Source: Leucocoprinus leucothites (Eukaryota; Basidiomycota; Agaricomycetes; Agaricales; Agaricaceae). From it: 64,000 bases of DNA. Below are positions 12,113 to 24,829 of this stretch, one piece after another; the first letter of the stretch is position 1, and the number at the start of each line of letters is the position of its first letter. Where the stretch lies: contig JAACJO010000006.1 of the NCBI GenBank assembly GCA_013368445.1, positions 1,674,001 to 1,738,000 on the forward strand, read 5' to 3'. The notes under the pieces were generated by a model. That model had not been told where the DNA came from, made no database searches, and saw nothing but the letters and a program-made list of their open reading frames with translations. The position numbers and the translations under genes were made by a program.

Positions 12113-13749
12113 TTACAGAAGGAAGAAAGCTGCAGCCATGCCAACAGTAAGTGTTGAGCATATTGTGGCAACAAACCTATTCAATCCATCTATTGATCCT
12201 TGGGCGGCTGAAGGGGACGTGGTCGCGGCGCCAGCTGAGGTAGCAGTTGGTGTGGAGCCACCGGTAGAACCACTAACGACCTGAGGGGTTGTTAGCGTTG
12301 CTTGAACAGTTGAGAGAGGCGATGTTTCCGAGGCCGGGGTGAGTGGGGATGATGGCGCGGAAGATGGCGAGCTCGGTGAAGAAGACGAAGAAGTCACCTG
12401 GGAATTAGAAGGTTTTGGCACAGTACCACCTGGAGATGTTGTGGTCACGACGAAGCCGTTCGCGATCGTACTTGTGGTCACGCAGTTGGAGCTTGACGGA
12501 GCAGGATGTGCTGCTGGAGTAACGGGTTGGCCTTGGAAGAATGTGGAAGCTCCATAGACACCCATGGGCTGGGAGAGTTGATTAGTAGAGTGAAGTCACT
12601 CTAGGATCAAGAGGAATATACCTCTCCGTCTTCGGCTTGGCAGGAGGTGAAGCCCGTTCCATAATTTCCAGGCATATTCCATTCACACCCCATTACATCG
12701 TAGATATGCTGGCAAAGTGCCGCTGCTCGAGGACCCGGCTTGCAAGCTCTGAAACAGAACTGCGAGTCCGACATGAAATTCTGTTGCTGCATCTAGTCAT
12801 CCGGCCGACACAGTTAGTGCTCAAGAGACTCACTGTCCATTCAAGGATCTGCTCCAGTTGTCCGAAGGCACTTGAGAAGACTAGACCACCAATGGGGTTA
12901 CCTGGTGGCATGCTCGATGAATAGGCCAGAGCGAGAAACAGTCGAGAATAGTCTGCTCACCATTTCCGTCAGCACCATGGGGGTCGAGCTACGGGAGAAT
13001 TGAGTTCTGAGTCCATGAAAGTATCAGGTGGAATTTACCTCGCCCTAAGAAGTAAATTGGTGAGTAGATAACAGTCATACTCGGGCAAAGATTCTTACCC
13101 CAGCATCACCCTTGGGGACATTGAGGAGAGTCAAGTCACCCACGCCTGTGAACCGAAAGCGTTAGACGCTCGAGAATCCCATCTTCCGGATTGTTGTTCT
13201 ATTAATAGAACTTACCCGTAATTTGAACGAAATCGGGAGTTTCAATGAAATGAGCACCGGTGATAGCGCCGTCGGGGATCAGTCGAGTGCCATATCCTTC
13301 CTGTGCACGTTGGTGAGTGACATCTTGGGCAGCAGTGCGACAATGTTGACAATACCTTGATGCACCATGAGACTTCTTCCCTCTGTGATGATCAGGTCAA
13401 TCATTGGCGTGTTTCCTTTATTGAATGATGTTTTCGCACCTCAGTGTTGCCGATCACGGATCCTGGGCCAGGCTGTGGAGGTGCATACAGGCAGAAGTCA
13501 TCGATCGAATTGACTAGTGTGAGTTTGTAACAGTTGCTTAGCGTGTGACATTGGCTTCGAATCAAGTTCTCTCTACTCACGGAAAGAATTCTGGCACATA
13601 GACGTCTGGCTGGATTGTGTACCACATTTATTCGTGCCGGTTTGCCCCTCTTGAGTTTTGTCCGGAGCATTGGAGGGGAGGAGTTGGGAGTAAGCGCAAG
13701 TGGCGAGGTAGCCGAGGACAAAGATCAGTGACTTCTCGAATCGAGCCAT
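12113..13749 (-). CDS. Secreted 'macrofage activating glycoprotein' (MAGE) family protein, probably GPI-anchored
   Basis: The N-terminus MARFEKSLIFVLGYLATCAYSQ is a signal peptide. The Cys-rich ectodomain follows the pattern of Agaricomycete proteins annotated as macrofage activating glycoprotein: CQNSFLNSIDDFCLYAPP, VIGNTE, GYGTRLIPDGAITGAHF, GELDPHGADGNGNPIGGL, and then FMSDSQFCFRACKPG. The C-terminal part is Ser/Thr/Pro-rich (likely O-glycosylated) and ends in a hydrophobic tail (MAAAFFLL) that fits a GPI-attachment signal. Several short introns join in frame. Its biochemical role is not established, and cell wall or surface location is inferred. It is convergent with the GST gene, with 229 bp between their stop codons. 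Confidence 0.85.
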
Positions 13750-14917
13750 TGAAGACCAAAAAATTAGAGCAATGCAGGATAGGGTATAGTGAAGGAAGGA
13801 GGAAAGAATGAGAGGAAGATGGTCTGCGGCCTCCAACGATTTTAAGCCATACGGTAAGGCACGGTACGGGCGGTCGATGCAGCTGGTACAGCTGACTGTC
13901 CCTGCGATTAATTCGTTTCGCGTAGATTAAAAATAGAAAACATATCGTGAGCGTGGCTATAATTGCCCGGTTTCAGGACCGATAACATCACGTGGTGAAT
14001 GCGGAACCGTAAATAGGTCTGCCCGCCTCCCAACTATCCGATGTGGCAGGGTAAGTGAATTGTTACAAATCAGATACTCAGCGCTCGTTTCTGAAAAGAT
14101 CGGTGTCGAGTTGCCGTAGGATTCCGAAAGTCAAAATATCTCGACCGTCGCTGCTCTAATATAGGTGGTATTGAGTTCTGGACCAATTTTTCGAACGTAG
14201 TGCGTTGAAGGATTACTTTAGCGAAGGGAAAGGCGGAGCCATCATTAAGCGCTCAACTATACTCTGTGCCTTATTCGTGAGTTCTCGCCTGGATCCCTTG
14301 ACTACTCTTCCTGTTGCCTGCCTTTTGCAGTGGCCAGTTCCTGAAAGTAATGGAGATGCTCACCTTACGGCACCTTTTGAGCCCATCAGCGGGTGGTCTG
14401 TAAATACTCGTAAAAGGGTCTCTGGCGCCTGCCCCGTGACGATGACTGTCTTTGGCGCGAGACCGCTTCCTCTGCTCCCACAGGCATATCTCTTGGATCT
14501 CCTGTTCTCCCCATCAAACCCGACGAGAAACGGTACCGGTGAATCCTTCAGCGTTGCTATCCCTGCAATATCTGCAATGACACCGTTGCCAAACACATTC
14601 TGGTCCGAACCGTTAGGCGGGACAGGACGTCAAACTCTGAGCAAAATCTGGACATAGTCGCTTTTGATCATGTCTCAAGTGGGGCAGCCGATTCCGTCGT
14701 ACGGTGTTTCCCAGAGGATTACAACACAAAATCCGAGTGCACAATAGTGGCCAATGAGGCTACTGAGAAGCTCACGAGAGATGAAGCTTCTTCTCCAAGA
14801 TTAGATTTGTGTCAAAAGAGATTCTCCTGCTCTTAGGGTATAACAATCCATTCAATCTGCGAGCAGTACTTAAACCCTCTGTACCTTTCTCCAGAACCAC
14901 CAACTTCCATTTCCACC
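13750..14917. other. Intergenic region between MAGE-type and CYP53 genes
   Basis: This 1.2-kb segment separates divergent genes and should contain both promoters. It also holds a possible decayed coding fragment, listed separately. A weak ACTTAAACC element near 14869 could be the CYP53 TATA-like site. Confidence 0.4.
14360..14660 (-). pseudogene. Possible decayed protein-coding fragment
   Basis: The minus strand is open with protein-like composition. It includes phrases such as VFGNGVIADIAGIATL, PFLVGFDGENRRS and GLAPKTVIVTGQAPETLL, and then stops after KGAVR. The plus strand is also open here (14205-14657), but its residues look less like a folded protein. No start, splice sites or family could be established. 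It may be a remnant of a larger gene or a chance open frame. Confidence 0.25.
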
Positions 14918-16851
14918 ATGATTGTAGACACCCTCCAAAATTTGATTACCAACCCCAGTCCCTCAAGTGCCGTCTTAGCACTACCCGCCGCCGTTCTTCT
15001 CTACCACTTTGTTCCATGGCTTTTGGATTCCAAGGGTATTCGCAAGTACCCAGGCCCGTTCCTCGCAAAATTCACCGACTCTTGGCTTGCATACATTTCT
15101 AAGCAAGGATACCGTTCCGAGCTCATTCATGATTTACATTTGAAGCACGGTACGCCAATGAACACTTCAAAAGTCACGAAACATAAAAACTAACCATTCA
15201 CTCACCCAGGCCCAATCGTCCGTATTGCCCCTAATCACCTATCTGTTGCCGACTCGGTGGCATTGAACTCTATTTACGGCCACGGAAGCGGTACTCTCAA
15301 GTCTGACTTCTATGATGCGTTTGTCTCCATCGAGCGTGGTCTCTTCAACGTCAGGGACAGGAGTGAACACACCCGCAAGCGTAAAATCATTGCACATATC
15401 TTCTCCCAAAAGAGTGTCATCGCTTTTGAACCCAAAATCCAGATGTACATTACCCAGTTCCTGCATCAATGGGATCGCCTGTACGACATGGCCGCCAAAG
15501 GAATGTCTGGTGATGATGGTGAAGGTGGATGGGAAGGAAAGAATGGGAGACTTTACCTTGACGTTCTGCCCTGTAAGCCTTGCCGCTCCCTTTCAACATT
15601 TGTCACAGCTATTGATTTTTGGGCTGAAAGGGATGAATTATCTCGCCTTTGATATGATCGGTGACCTCGCATTCGGTGAACCCTTTGGCATGCTCGCAGC
15701 TGCAAAGGATATGGCCCTCGTACCCAAGGACCAAAACAGCATGATGAACGCTTACGGGAAGGAGGCTAAGCAGGATGATACCATCAGTGTTCCAGTCATT
15801 AACGTCTTCAATAACCGCGGTGAATTCAACTTGACCATGAGTGCCATTCCTCCCCGTTGGCGCCCTCTCGCCCGCAAGCTCCCTGGTCTTGCTCAGGGTT
15901 CAAGAGACGTCAAGACTGTCGCTGGTATCGCCGTCGCTGCTGTTTCTAAACGTTTGGCTGCCCCCACTGATCGTGTTGATCTTTTGAGCAAGTTGCAAAG
16001 CGGACGTGATGCTAACGGCAACCCTATGGGCAAGGAAGAATTGACAGCCGAGGCCCTAACTCTTCTTATCGCCGGTTCTGATACCACGTCCAAGTAAGAT
16101 TACATATCCTCATTTGTATGACTACAAGTGGCGCTTACACCCATTCTTTACCCTTAAGCTCTACCTGCGCTATCCTCTACCACCTCGCTGCTAACCGTGA
16201 AAGCCAGGATAAACTCCACAAGGAACTCGATGAACAGCTCGGAACTGAAGATGAGCTCGTTGCAACTTCCGAGCAAATCAAGCGCCTCCCTTATCTTGAT
16301 GCTTGCATCAACGAAGGTCTTCGTATCCACTCTACTTCTGGTATTGGTCTTCCTCGTATTGTCCCCGAGGGTGGTTTGGAGGTTATGGGCGAGCACTTCC
16401 CCGAGGGAACTGTCCTTTCTGTCCCTTCCTATTCCATCCACCGCGACCCGGAGATCTGGGGTGACGACTATGAGGCATTCCGTCCTGAGCGTTGGTTCGA
16501 GCGTGATCAGGCTGCCATGAACAGGGCTTTCAACCCTTACTCTGTTGGCCCTCGGTGTGTATCCCCATCCTACCCAGCTTATCGGAAGCTTGTAACTTAA
16601 CTCTCTTTGGTATAGTGCTTGTGTCGGTCGTAACCTCGCTGCTATGGAGTTGTCTATGATCATCGCTTCTATCACCCGCCGCTTCGACTTTGAACTCGAG
16701 TACCTGGGTCAAGTTGTGAGTATTAAGCGGTATATTTGCTCGACTTCGGACCGTCCAGATCCTGATGTTTTTACCTTAGATGGAAATCCGCGAGGGCTTC
16801 CTGAGAAAACCACTCCAAGCTAGGCTTGGCATCAAGCGCAGGAACCTTTAA
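14918..16851 (+). CDS. CYP53-type cytochrome P450 (benzoate 4-monooxygenase)
   Basis: CYP53 enzymes para-hydroxylate benzoate, feeding aromatic acids into the beta-ketoadipate route, and also detoxify benzoate-like compounds; they sit in the ER membrane. The N-terminal anchor is followed by GIRKYPGPFLAKFTDSW and KHGPIVRIAPNHLSVAD. The block YDAFVSIERGLFNVRDR...HTRKRKIIAHIFS is characteristic of CYP53. Further on are I-helix AGSDTTS, K-helix EGLR, PERW, and a normal haem loop FNPYSVGPRACVGR, with the Cys just after a splice junction. Five or so short introns join in frame and the stop is TAA at 16849. Length is about 520 residues. CYP53 membership is judged from motif similarity and is fairly secure; the substrate is inferred. 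Confidence 0.92.
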
Positions 16852-17186
16852 ATAGGCCTTCCTGCTCTAAACGAAGGATGTAGGTTGTTTGTGTGCTGGG
16901 AAAGGGATCCATTGTTCATATGAATTTCGTATTCACATTTTCGTACACTATAATTCATGTATCAGATATTTCTTATCAATCCATAGATAGTGACCAGAGC
17001 GGCTGGTCAGGCGTTCATATTTGGTATTAGTTGTGGGATAAGGGACTGTATAGCTGATGGAATGACGCTACGTATGTAAGTTTAACAGTGGGTGATCAGG
17101 TGTTCAGCAAAATGATCTAGGTATCCTCGCTTGGAAGGAAATTGACACTCCATGTCCCTACTTGTCTACCCCTACCACCAACTTCC
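16852..17186. other. Spacer between CYP53 and membrane-protein genes
   Basis: 335 bp between two genes in the same direction. It must hold the CYP53 3' end and the next promoter. No distinct element is recognised. Confidence 0.4.
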
Positions 17187-18225
17187 ATGTCCAACGCCCC
17201 CTCCCCTTCGAGCACAACTTCCTTTCAATCGACAGAATCACAAGATGGAGGCCCCAGCAATCCTAGCCAGTCCCCCGTCGGTTCACCTCCTTTGATTCTC
17301 GCGTTTCTCGCCATAGGAATCTTCTCAGCCGCCATGATAGCCGTCTTTGGTTGGCGACGAGTGCAATTTGGCAGGGATGCCGGGTTATGGCGGTATAGAG
17401 ACGACACCAGAAGCGAGGGGAGGCGAGGTAGAGGTTCAGACCCAGCTGGGCCCGGCGATGTAGTAGCCGCGACAATCGTTGGGGAGAAACCGGTCCTGTG
17501 GGAGGCGCGAACAGATCGTAGCACCAAGGTAGAACGTGGAGACTATGGTTGCTGGGATAATGTTATGGTATGTTCAGCTTTATTTATCGGCATGTTGAAG
17601 TAGTCTTCTTCGGCTTCTTTATTGATGACTTCTCTAGCCTTTGGCACTCGTCTCGAGTCCTGCTTTGACATCAAACAAAAACTCATCGTCGAGCTCCTTG
17701 TCTGATAGTGGGCCTCCACGATTACCAGAGCCACCTCCTATATTCCGACTACAACAGACAACCTCTTCTCAGCGTCCATCCAGGCGGCGGCAACGAATGT
17801 ATGAGATACCCCCCTTGTCCATCTTCCGTCGTCGAATTCCTACCAATACAGCACCCAATGTTCAGCTAGATTCAATCGGTCAGGGGCACTCGAGTGGAAA
17901 AGCTAAGGAGGACGAAAAACTTGCACAAGTTGTCATGATCATCGAAATGCCCTCACCAACGAAGTCCCGGTACCGCCATGCTCAAAGTTCAGAGCGTAAC
18001 AGACATTTGAGCCGCTACTCTAGCCACTCTAACTCCGAAACTCTGGTTGATAGCACGGGTCGAATGAGGGAAGACCCAGGGATCCATCATGATGACAGTG
18101 GACAATTTCAGTATTGTCTTGGGGTTCATACTTGTCCTTGGCCCCAGACTACGACCCTTCCTTTAATGAGCAACAATGGACCGGAACGAATACCCCAGCC
18201 GCACCCAGAGAAAGAGATAGGTTGA
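17187..18225 (+). CDS. Single-pass membrane protein, unknown function
   Basis: Two exons (17187-17567 and 17638-18225) join in phase and give 322 residues. The N-terminal 40 or so residues are Ser/Pro/Thr-rich. One hydrophobic segment, PLILAFLAIGIFSAAMIAVF, is followed by the basic WRRVQFGR, suggesting one membrane span with a cytosolic C-terminal tail. The tail is long, charged and low in hydrophobics, with Arg-rich and Ser-rich patches. No enzymatic domain is recognisable. The start is the first true ATG in this frame; the open frame extends further upstream only through non-ATG codons. Proteins of this layout are common uncharacterised genes in Agaricomycetes. Confidence 0.65.
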
Positions 18226-20493
18226 TTTTCTATTATTACTGTTTTGTCCATGGGCAAAGTCGACTTACTTATATCTTCATCCTGACTCTCGTTCGCCGCA
18301 TTCGCTTTTACACGCACGAACGAGATATTTCCTCGTTGCTCACTCTTTCGTTGTGTCTTTGCTACTTTTTTTTTTCGGAATATTGCCATCACGATACACG
18401 ATACATTAATGATACCACTGTTATTGCAATGAAGAGATGAAGAGTATAATGTACGAACACAGACCCTCGGAGCGGTCGGAACTTCTCTAAGGTAGATATA
18501 TTTGGTAGGTAAGTCAATGAGCTATCAAGAGTCAGGGTAAAAGTCGACATGCTTGGGGCTTGCGCCACGATGGACCTCTGGGGTTAGAGTCTCGACCCTC
18601 GTACGTCGGTCGAAAATATCTCTCGTCATGTCGATTTAAAGAATCTCTTAGGCGTCTAGCTCATCGAGTCCACAATGCTGGAAGCAAAACGGCGGTACAA
18701 GATGTAATGAATGCGCGCGTGGATGTCAATTCGAAACTCAACTGAGACTCGAGCTAGCGACTGATTGCTGGATGGTAGAAAATCCAGCAAAATATGGCTT
18801 GTTGCACTAGCATTCTCAAAGTTATCCAGCCCTCGCTCGTCGCACGCTGTTGGCCGTAACGTTGAGGCGCCTGATTAGTACGTACCTTTTGTCGTTTGTT
18901 CGTTTATAGTCGTTAACGGTGTGTCAATCACTTACGATTAACCCATCCAATCGGAACGAATGAAGTGCCACAGCAAGGGGTGGCGGGTGGAAACTCGACA
19001 CTCGACCCTGAGGCTTATGACTGGACACGCCCCTGGCCCACAATAGTCAAAAATGTGTTTAGAGGTGGTCGACTCGCGAACCATACTTAAAGCGGACCAA
19101 TCACTGCTTATATCATTGATGAGAAGTTCAGGCTGGTGATCATAATCTATCCTAATTTTGAAACCCGGGCGTAGCACTGTGGCTTGATATAAAAGCCATC
19201 CTAATTAGAGACAATATGGCAAGATGTCTGAAGGGGAAGAAGAAAGAATGGTATTCATGTGGTATTTAATTGTAACATGCAACATAAGCTATCAACCACC
19301 CGGAGAGACAGAAAGCGGATAGAGCTACAAGCTACGTGCATAAGATGATTCGAGGCTAAGAGCTGAGAATGGAATATATTATAAAGTCACATAGAAACAG
19401 GAGGCCGAACAAACAATAACGCAACATGAAACAGATGGCTTGTCGTGTTTGATGTGATGCTTGCATGCTGAGCCTATGCGGCTCTAGAGGGAGGGAGGAA
19501 TCGAGGAAGTAAGCACAAGCTTGGCTGGGTGTTATAAATAGAGCAACAAAAAAGAAGAGAACAAGTCGAGAGCCGTAGTCCTTCATCAAACGGATGATAT
19601 GAAAAGGTCCATGATCTACGGAATATTTGGATATTATACGTGGGAGATGAGAACAGCAAAAGAGAAAGATCTGTCAGAATACACGGGCTGAGCGGGTCAA
19701 CCTCCCAAAAGAGGTATGCGATCATGCTGAAAACTGCTCCGGAGACGACGCAGACACTGCACAGCTCAGAGCAGCTGCATGAGCAAAGGATATGATAATA
19801 TCAGTCATCATTAACATGAAGAAAACTAAAATAAAGATAAAAGCCGGCAGCGAATGAGAATGAGAAGTGGGGTCATTAGCGAGATGTAGTACTTACGGAG
19901 AATTAGGGATCTCTGCCAGAGGTTGCAACGTCCTTCGGCTGTGGCAGTATAGGCAATCATCATGAGTCCACAGGACGAGATCAACAGATCCACGCCATAG
20001 AACACATTGAAAAGGGAAATCGGGGCACAGCCTCTGAATCCCGTCTGATCCGCTTACTCCCTGGTGTAGTTGGGCCTACCGGCTCGGTCGAGGCCGCACA
20101 GCATTTGTATTTGATAGAAAACGGCCAATAAGGAATGATGTAGATGCAACCTGGGTTGTCGCACGTATTCGCACATGTGCGTTCATGTGCAAACTGATGT
20201 TTGGGAAAGCGCCACACCAATGAGTCTGTGGGTTTCCAAACCCGAGATGTCCGAAGCTGGATGATATAGATGTTAAGATGTATGTCAATGAAAGAAATGT
20301 TCTGAATGCCACGAACTGGAATGAAACCGAAAACTGGAACTTGAAGACCGTTAACAAAGCCGAGGCGATCCGAGAAGGGTGTTGAGCAATGCAATGATCG
20401 ATGGCGAGTGAATGGTGTTAGACAGTTGATGAACACACAGCCAAGCCTCGTCTCCCCATCAGACTCGGATTTCTATGCATTTGATTACGATGT
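18226..20493. other. Gene-poor intergenic region
   Basis: About 2.3 kb between convergent genes. Only short frames are seen, none with domain motifs or convincing splice structure. The stretch is AT-richer than the flanking genes in places. Confidence 0.45.
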
Positions 20494-21222
20494 TCAGTTT
20501 GGCCTTTTCACCGATAAATTTACGGTGCAGGCATTATTCAGGTCCACTTCCAAACCGGCGAACATCGTATGCATCAGAAACGTGTCCACAAGTTTAATAC
20601 CCTCTCCAGCAGGGGGAGCAGCATTCCTTCTGCTGGAAGCGGTCGAGTTCCCTGGGATAACCTGGTTGGTGTTAACCACCTTCCGCCTCTTCTCGTAAGC
20701 ATCAAGAACGCGCGTCTGCTGTTTAGGCAGGAGGGCGTTGAACTCCGAAGTCGATACTGGGTGGGTACGTGCGTGGTTGTAGATCGCGCCAAGTAAATCC
20801 GCAACCGTCACTCCAGCTGTGGCGCGATTTTGCGGAAAACCACCACTCTGGTTTGCTCCAGATGCATGAACCACCGTGCTCCAGGGCTTTGGGTACTCGC
20901 AGGTCACATTTATGTATGCAACAGGAGGATTGGTGGCATATGCATTTAGTACCTCCGAAGGAATTGGGAGAGGGAGCTGGGAAACTGTTTGTGCCTTGCG
21001 AGGGTGCTCGCGGATGTCCCATAGGATATAGGTTCGAATGTCATGTGCAACCACCTCTTGAGTTTTCTGGAGGAAGTAGTGGAGTTGAATAAGGGCAGGA
21101 CCATGCCCCAACGAAGACCCAGAGCTCGAACGCGAATGCGAAGTTGCATTACCGGAGGAGAGAGAGGCGGACGATTGTGGCGGGGATGTGGAAGGAAAGC
21201 GGGATCGAGAGGCTGATGGCAT
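20494..21222 (-). CDS. DUF6699-type protein (copy A)
   Basis: Intronless, 242 residues from the second ATG of the frame. That start was chosen because the resulting MPSASRSRFPS matches MPSTHRTRFLVPG of the neighbouring paralogue. The N-terminus is Ser-rich and low complexity. The conserved core contains ILWDIREHP, a two-residue-Pro strand region (PPVAYINVTCEYP-PW) and GVTVADLLGAIYNHARTH. A C-terminal part has RVLDAYEKRRK, GIKLVDTFLMHTMFAGLEV and a final NLSVKRP strand. This pattern fits the fungal DUF6699 family, abundant in basidiomycetes and without a known function. A TTTAAAAG-like element lies upstream on the minus strand near 21340. Confidence 0.75.
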   Translation of the reverse strand: MPSASRSRFPSTSPPQSSASLSSGNATSHSRSSSGSSLGHGPALIQLHYFLQKTQEVVAHDIRTYILWDIREHPRKAQTVSQLPLPIPSEVLNAYATNPPVAYINVTCEYPKPWSTVVHASGANQSGGFPQNRATAGVTVADLLGAIYNHARTHPVSTSEFNALLPKQQTRVLDAYEKRRKVVNTNQVIPGNSTASSRRNAAPPAGEGIKLVDTFLMHTMFAGLEVDLNNACTVNLSVKRPN

Positions 21223-24200
21223 AATTCTGATAGGCAAAAGCTCAGGGCAGTAGTCGATGAGAGAGGCTAATTCCAGTCAACCAAAGGCAAGGAAAGAGCA
21301 AAGGCAGAAAAGATGGAGTGAGAGGACGTCCAGATTTGTCGCTTTTAAAGGTCAAGACTCCATATCATCAACAACACGGCCCTCGGAATCGTGTCGGTCC
21401 AGAAAAAGGAGAAAGATATGTCAGCTTGCTCTCGCCTCGTGCTACGCAGTAACATGGGCATTCGATGCTCTTAAAGTATGAGTCGTAACACGAGGCTACG
21501 ACTCCAATTACCATTTAGAGCACCTCGGCGCCTATGAGTGCTTGATGAGCTGTGGCCTGTCAGACCACAGCATCGTTTGTCATCCACGGACCGGTTCAAT
21601 GGCTGTGTATCTCATAACGATTACTGACCAGAGGTTGAGGATAGAAGAAACAATGGATTGATAAATGGTGATGGGCCGGGGGATACGTGGCCCCCGTGGC
21701 TGGTAGATACAGAAAAAGACATGTCATGGAATTCGGATATCGAAAGGGCAGAGGGCAGGTCGGTGGCTCGATGCATTACATGAGATCGCCTGAAGATATG
21801 ATAGGGGGCAAGATAGATTGTTGTCGCAAACAGGGGCTCCGAGTATGCTGCAGACACCGCGGCAACTATGTTAGCCAAAGGTCGGATCCTCTTCATTGTA
21901 TCCCGATTTCCGGGAAAACCGTAGAATGCTTAGGAAGTAATAGAGCCGTGAGAGACAGCGCCTCCATCAAAAACATTCCAAGTTTGGCTGACATGAAAGG
22001 GGCGTAGTGAGGACGCCAAACTGTGAACGCCATTGCCCTCATTTCTTGAGTGGAGATGGAGGGAAGTGTATTGTCCAACCTGTAAACACTGGTTCGACCC
22101 ACCCCAAGAACCGGAGTATGCACATTCCAGTTCGATCGGGGAATGCGATCCCTCCGATGAAGCGGAAGCTGCGGTAAATGCCTTCATGGACTTCCGACAC
22201 CCATTGTGGATGAAATATGTGTGCTTCTATCAGGAGTGGGGCTTTTGAAGTATTCTAAGATATAGGAATGACCAAGGATGATTCACTGAGAATCACTTTG
22301 ACTGTTGATTTAGGCGTTTTGCGACTGAGGGTGATAGAGATGATACGAGTTCAGGAGCCTTTTGAAGAAGCCATCCCCTTAGGCGCATAAAACTTGGTTG
22401 CTGAGCAAGACTTGAAACAAAAGGAATGAATTCAAAAGGGCTATCGCAAGCTGGACTGCCCCGGGTTGACACTTGGTTGTCTTTTGACGGTAAGGCTAGT
22501 GCAATGCCTTTCTAGCCAGAAGCAGGAGAGAATAGTGAAAGACCAGCTTGCGGTGTGTGAGGGCACTGTTTGGCGCCACTCAAGCTCTTGCGCGCCCGCA
22601 GGAGGCAGTGGAATCGTGGCTGGGTGGCTAAGAGACAGCTAGCAATGGAAGTGAATGCAAACGCTGGATGCCGGAACTTGTCAAAATTTTGATCCGGTCG
22701 CATTCCTAATCTAAGCCGGCATGACCCTGGGCTGACGGGCACAGATCCTTCCAAGTCTTTGGCCAAAATGACATCCATGCAATGAACCAGAAATAAGTAC
22801 GTTCGGGCTGCGAGATCAAAGGAACGACGGCAAGCCGCTGCCACTGCCTGGGGACTCATCTTCTACTCTTCTCGGTGTAAAGTGGTTCGCTCTCCAAGAA
22901 GGGAAGTAAGTGAGTGGTTCAGTGATGCTCTGATGGAGCTTCTATCCTTTAAATATAAACAATCAATCTCGCACTCGATGAGAAAAACATACATGAATAG
23001 AAGTTGTTCAGGAAGCCAGCGGTCCCGTTTAATCATCATTGTGCTCAAACCCACCCCATTTGATCTAAAGCTACTCTTCTCGCCAGGTGACCGACAAATT
23101 GAACAAAATACAATTACTCAGGAAACAAGACCAAGTGTTTCAACATAATGAACAAGGTTATGATTTAATCCCTTTTATGTCTTCGAGCATATGCTGATGT
23201 CCCGTGGTCGGGCTTGTGCCTTATCTCTTGTTTCAGACCTTGTCCAGAAAGACTTTACAAAAAGATTGGCGCTCATGTGTCTAGGGTACTTGAATGTCGA
23301 GCAAAAGGATATCGCTGATGGCTCAGCAGCTGTCACGATCGAACCGGTAGAGGGTCCGACCTGCTCAAACACATGTTTGTGAAGTTGGTGTCGCAAGTTC
23401 CGTTGTAGGAGTTTATGCGTGTACTCGCCAAGCAGGCACGGCGCTTCAGTTTAGGGAGTATTCCATTATCGGTTTTGTGCATCGGACAGAACAAACGTTT
23501 GCAGGAGTAAAGGCCACTAAGGGGTAGGCCCAGTCCCAGATTTATGTATTATACAAGAAAAACATCATTATTGAACAAATGGTGGACAAGACACAGACGG
23601 GAGCATGTACTATGTACCATAGAAGACATGGCTACAAGAACACGGGGAGGAGACCAAAACACACGATATAGATACAAAGATGTAATCAGGTCAAACAGAA
23701 ATCAAACGCAAGTACGATGATTGGGACACATAGCCGATGAGATGATTCTATCCGTGAACAAGAAGCTCTAGGTCAGGCAATGATGAGAGTCATAGATTTG
23801 GAAAGAAGCGAGATAAAGACCAAGCGACGCGGATCATCAGGAAAATACTGGCATAGGGTGAGAGGTAGGCAAGATAGAGGGAAAAGACAGGGAAAAGAGA
23901 GGAGAAACAGGAATATCAGAAGAAACAGCATAGAACTCGACTCGTTCCTCTCCCAATACAGGAGACACAGGAGACACAGGAGACACCGCTACGGCATTAT
24001 TTAAAGGCATTGCCGAAAACTGGCTAAACGTCCCAGAGTATATAGCGGCAAGTGAACGAGTGATGAAATAAATAGTCAGGAAGCAAGATCAGAAAAACGA
24101 AAGAGAAGAGAAATAGGTGTTATCAAACAGTCATTCGGAAACAAAGAAGCATGTTCACTATCCCCAATCGTATTATACCATAGCAAGGGTTGCAGGTGGC

Positions 24201-24829
24201 AGTAACGATCATCAATCAGGGATCATGGATCTACATTTCAAACCACCACGAACAATAGTGAAATGATCTGTCCGCAGCACAAATGCGATCAAAACAAAGG
24301 ATAAAAATAAGAAGGATAGCCACAAGAAAAGGCAAACGGCAAAATGAGACGGAATCGCAAGCCAGGGGAAGGGAAGGAAATGGAGAATGGCAGAGAGTGA
24401 CATTGGCGACGGCGGGGCAACGGATGTTGATGGATCGTGATTGATGACGTATGGTCAAACAGTCCAGAGGCCGTGCCTAGCTGTGTGTGCCAGTAGTGAC
24501 GAGCACCCGCGAATGGTGTCATCGTTACCCTCCGTCACCTTTTCCAAATAAGACAAGACAAGAAAGCAATAATCAGAAATCGAAGCCAAAAGCCATAAAA
24601 CCAAAGGCATTTACCAAGCTAGCCGAATCCGGGAAGCGGTCGCGAAGTGCCGAGAATGAAAATGCCCATAAACCAATACAGAAGCCTACATCCCCAATGG
24701 GGTAAGGAAGAAAGGATGAAGATAGGCAATCAATCCAATGCCAAAAATCGAAACAAACCTAACACGGGGGCCGACCCTACGAAATAAGTAACCAGAGAGC
24801 CGCAAACGCCCGTAAAACATTGGATCGTC
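21223..24829. other. Gap between the two DUF6699 genes
   Basis: About 3.6 kb with no supportable gene. Short frames occur on both strands (for example 22033-22248 with a CPTC-HWFDPP phrase), but none has family features or a complete structure. It contains a small 9-bp tandem repeat, listed separately. Confidence 0.45.
23960..23986 (+). repeat. Three tandem copies of a 9-bp unit
   Basis: The unit aggagacac is repeated three times without mismatch. It lies in non-coding sequence and looks like a small minisatellite. Confidence 0.9.

Noticed and set aside
17142..17186. Upstream extension of the single-pass membrane protein
   Set aside because: It begins at TTG; the first ATG in frame is 17187.
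21030..21045. Sequence resembling a tRNA T-loop (ggttcgaat)
   Set aside because: No acceptor stem, anticodon arm or closing CC around it, and it lies within the DUF6699 copy A coding region.
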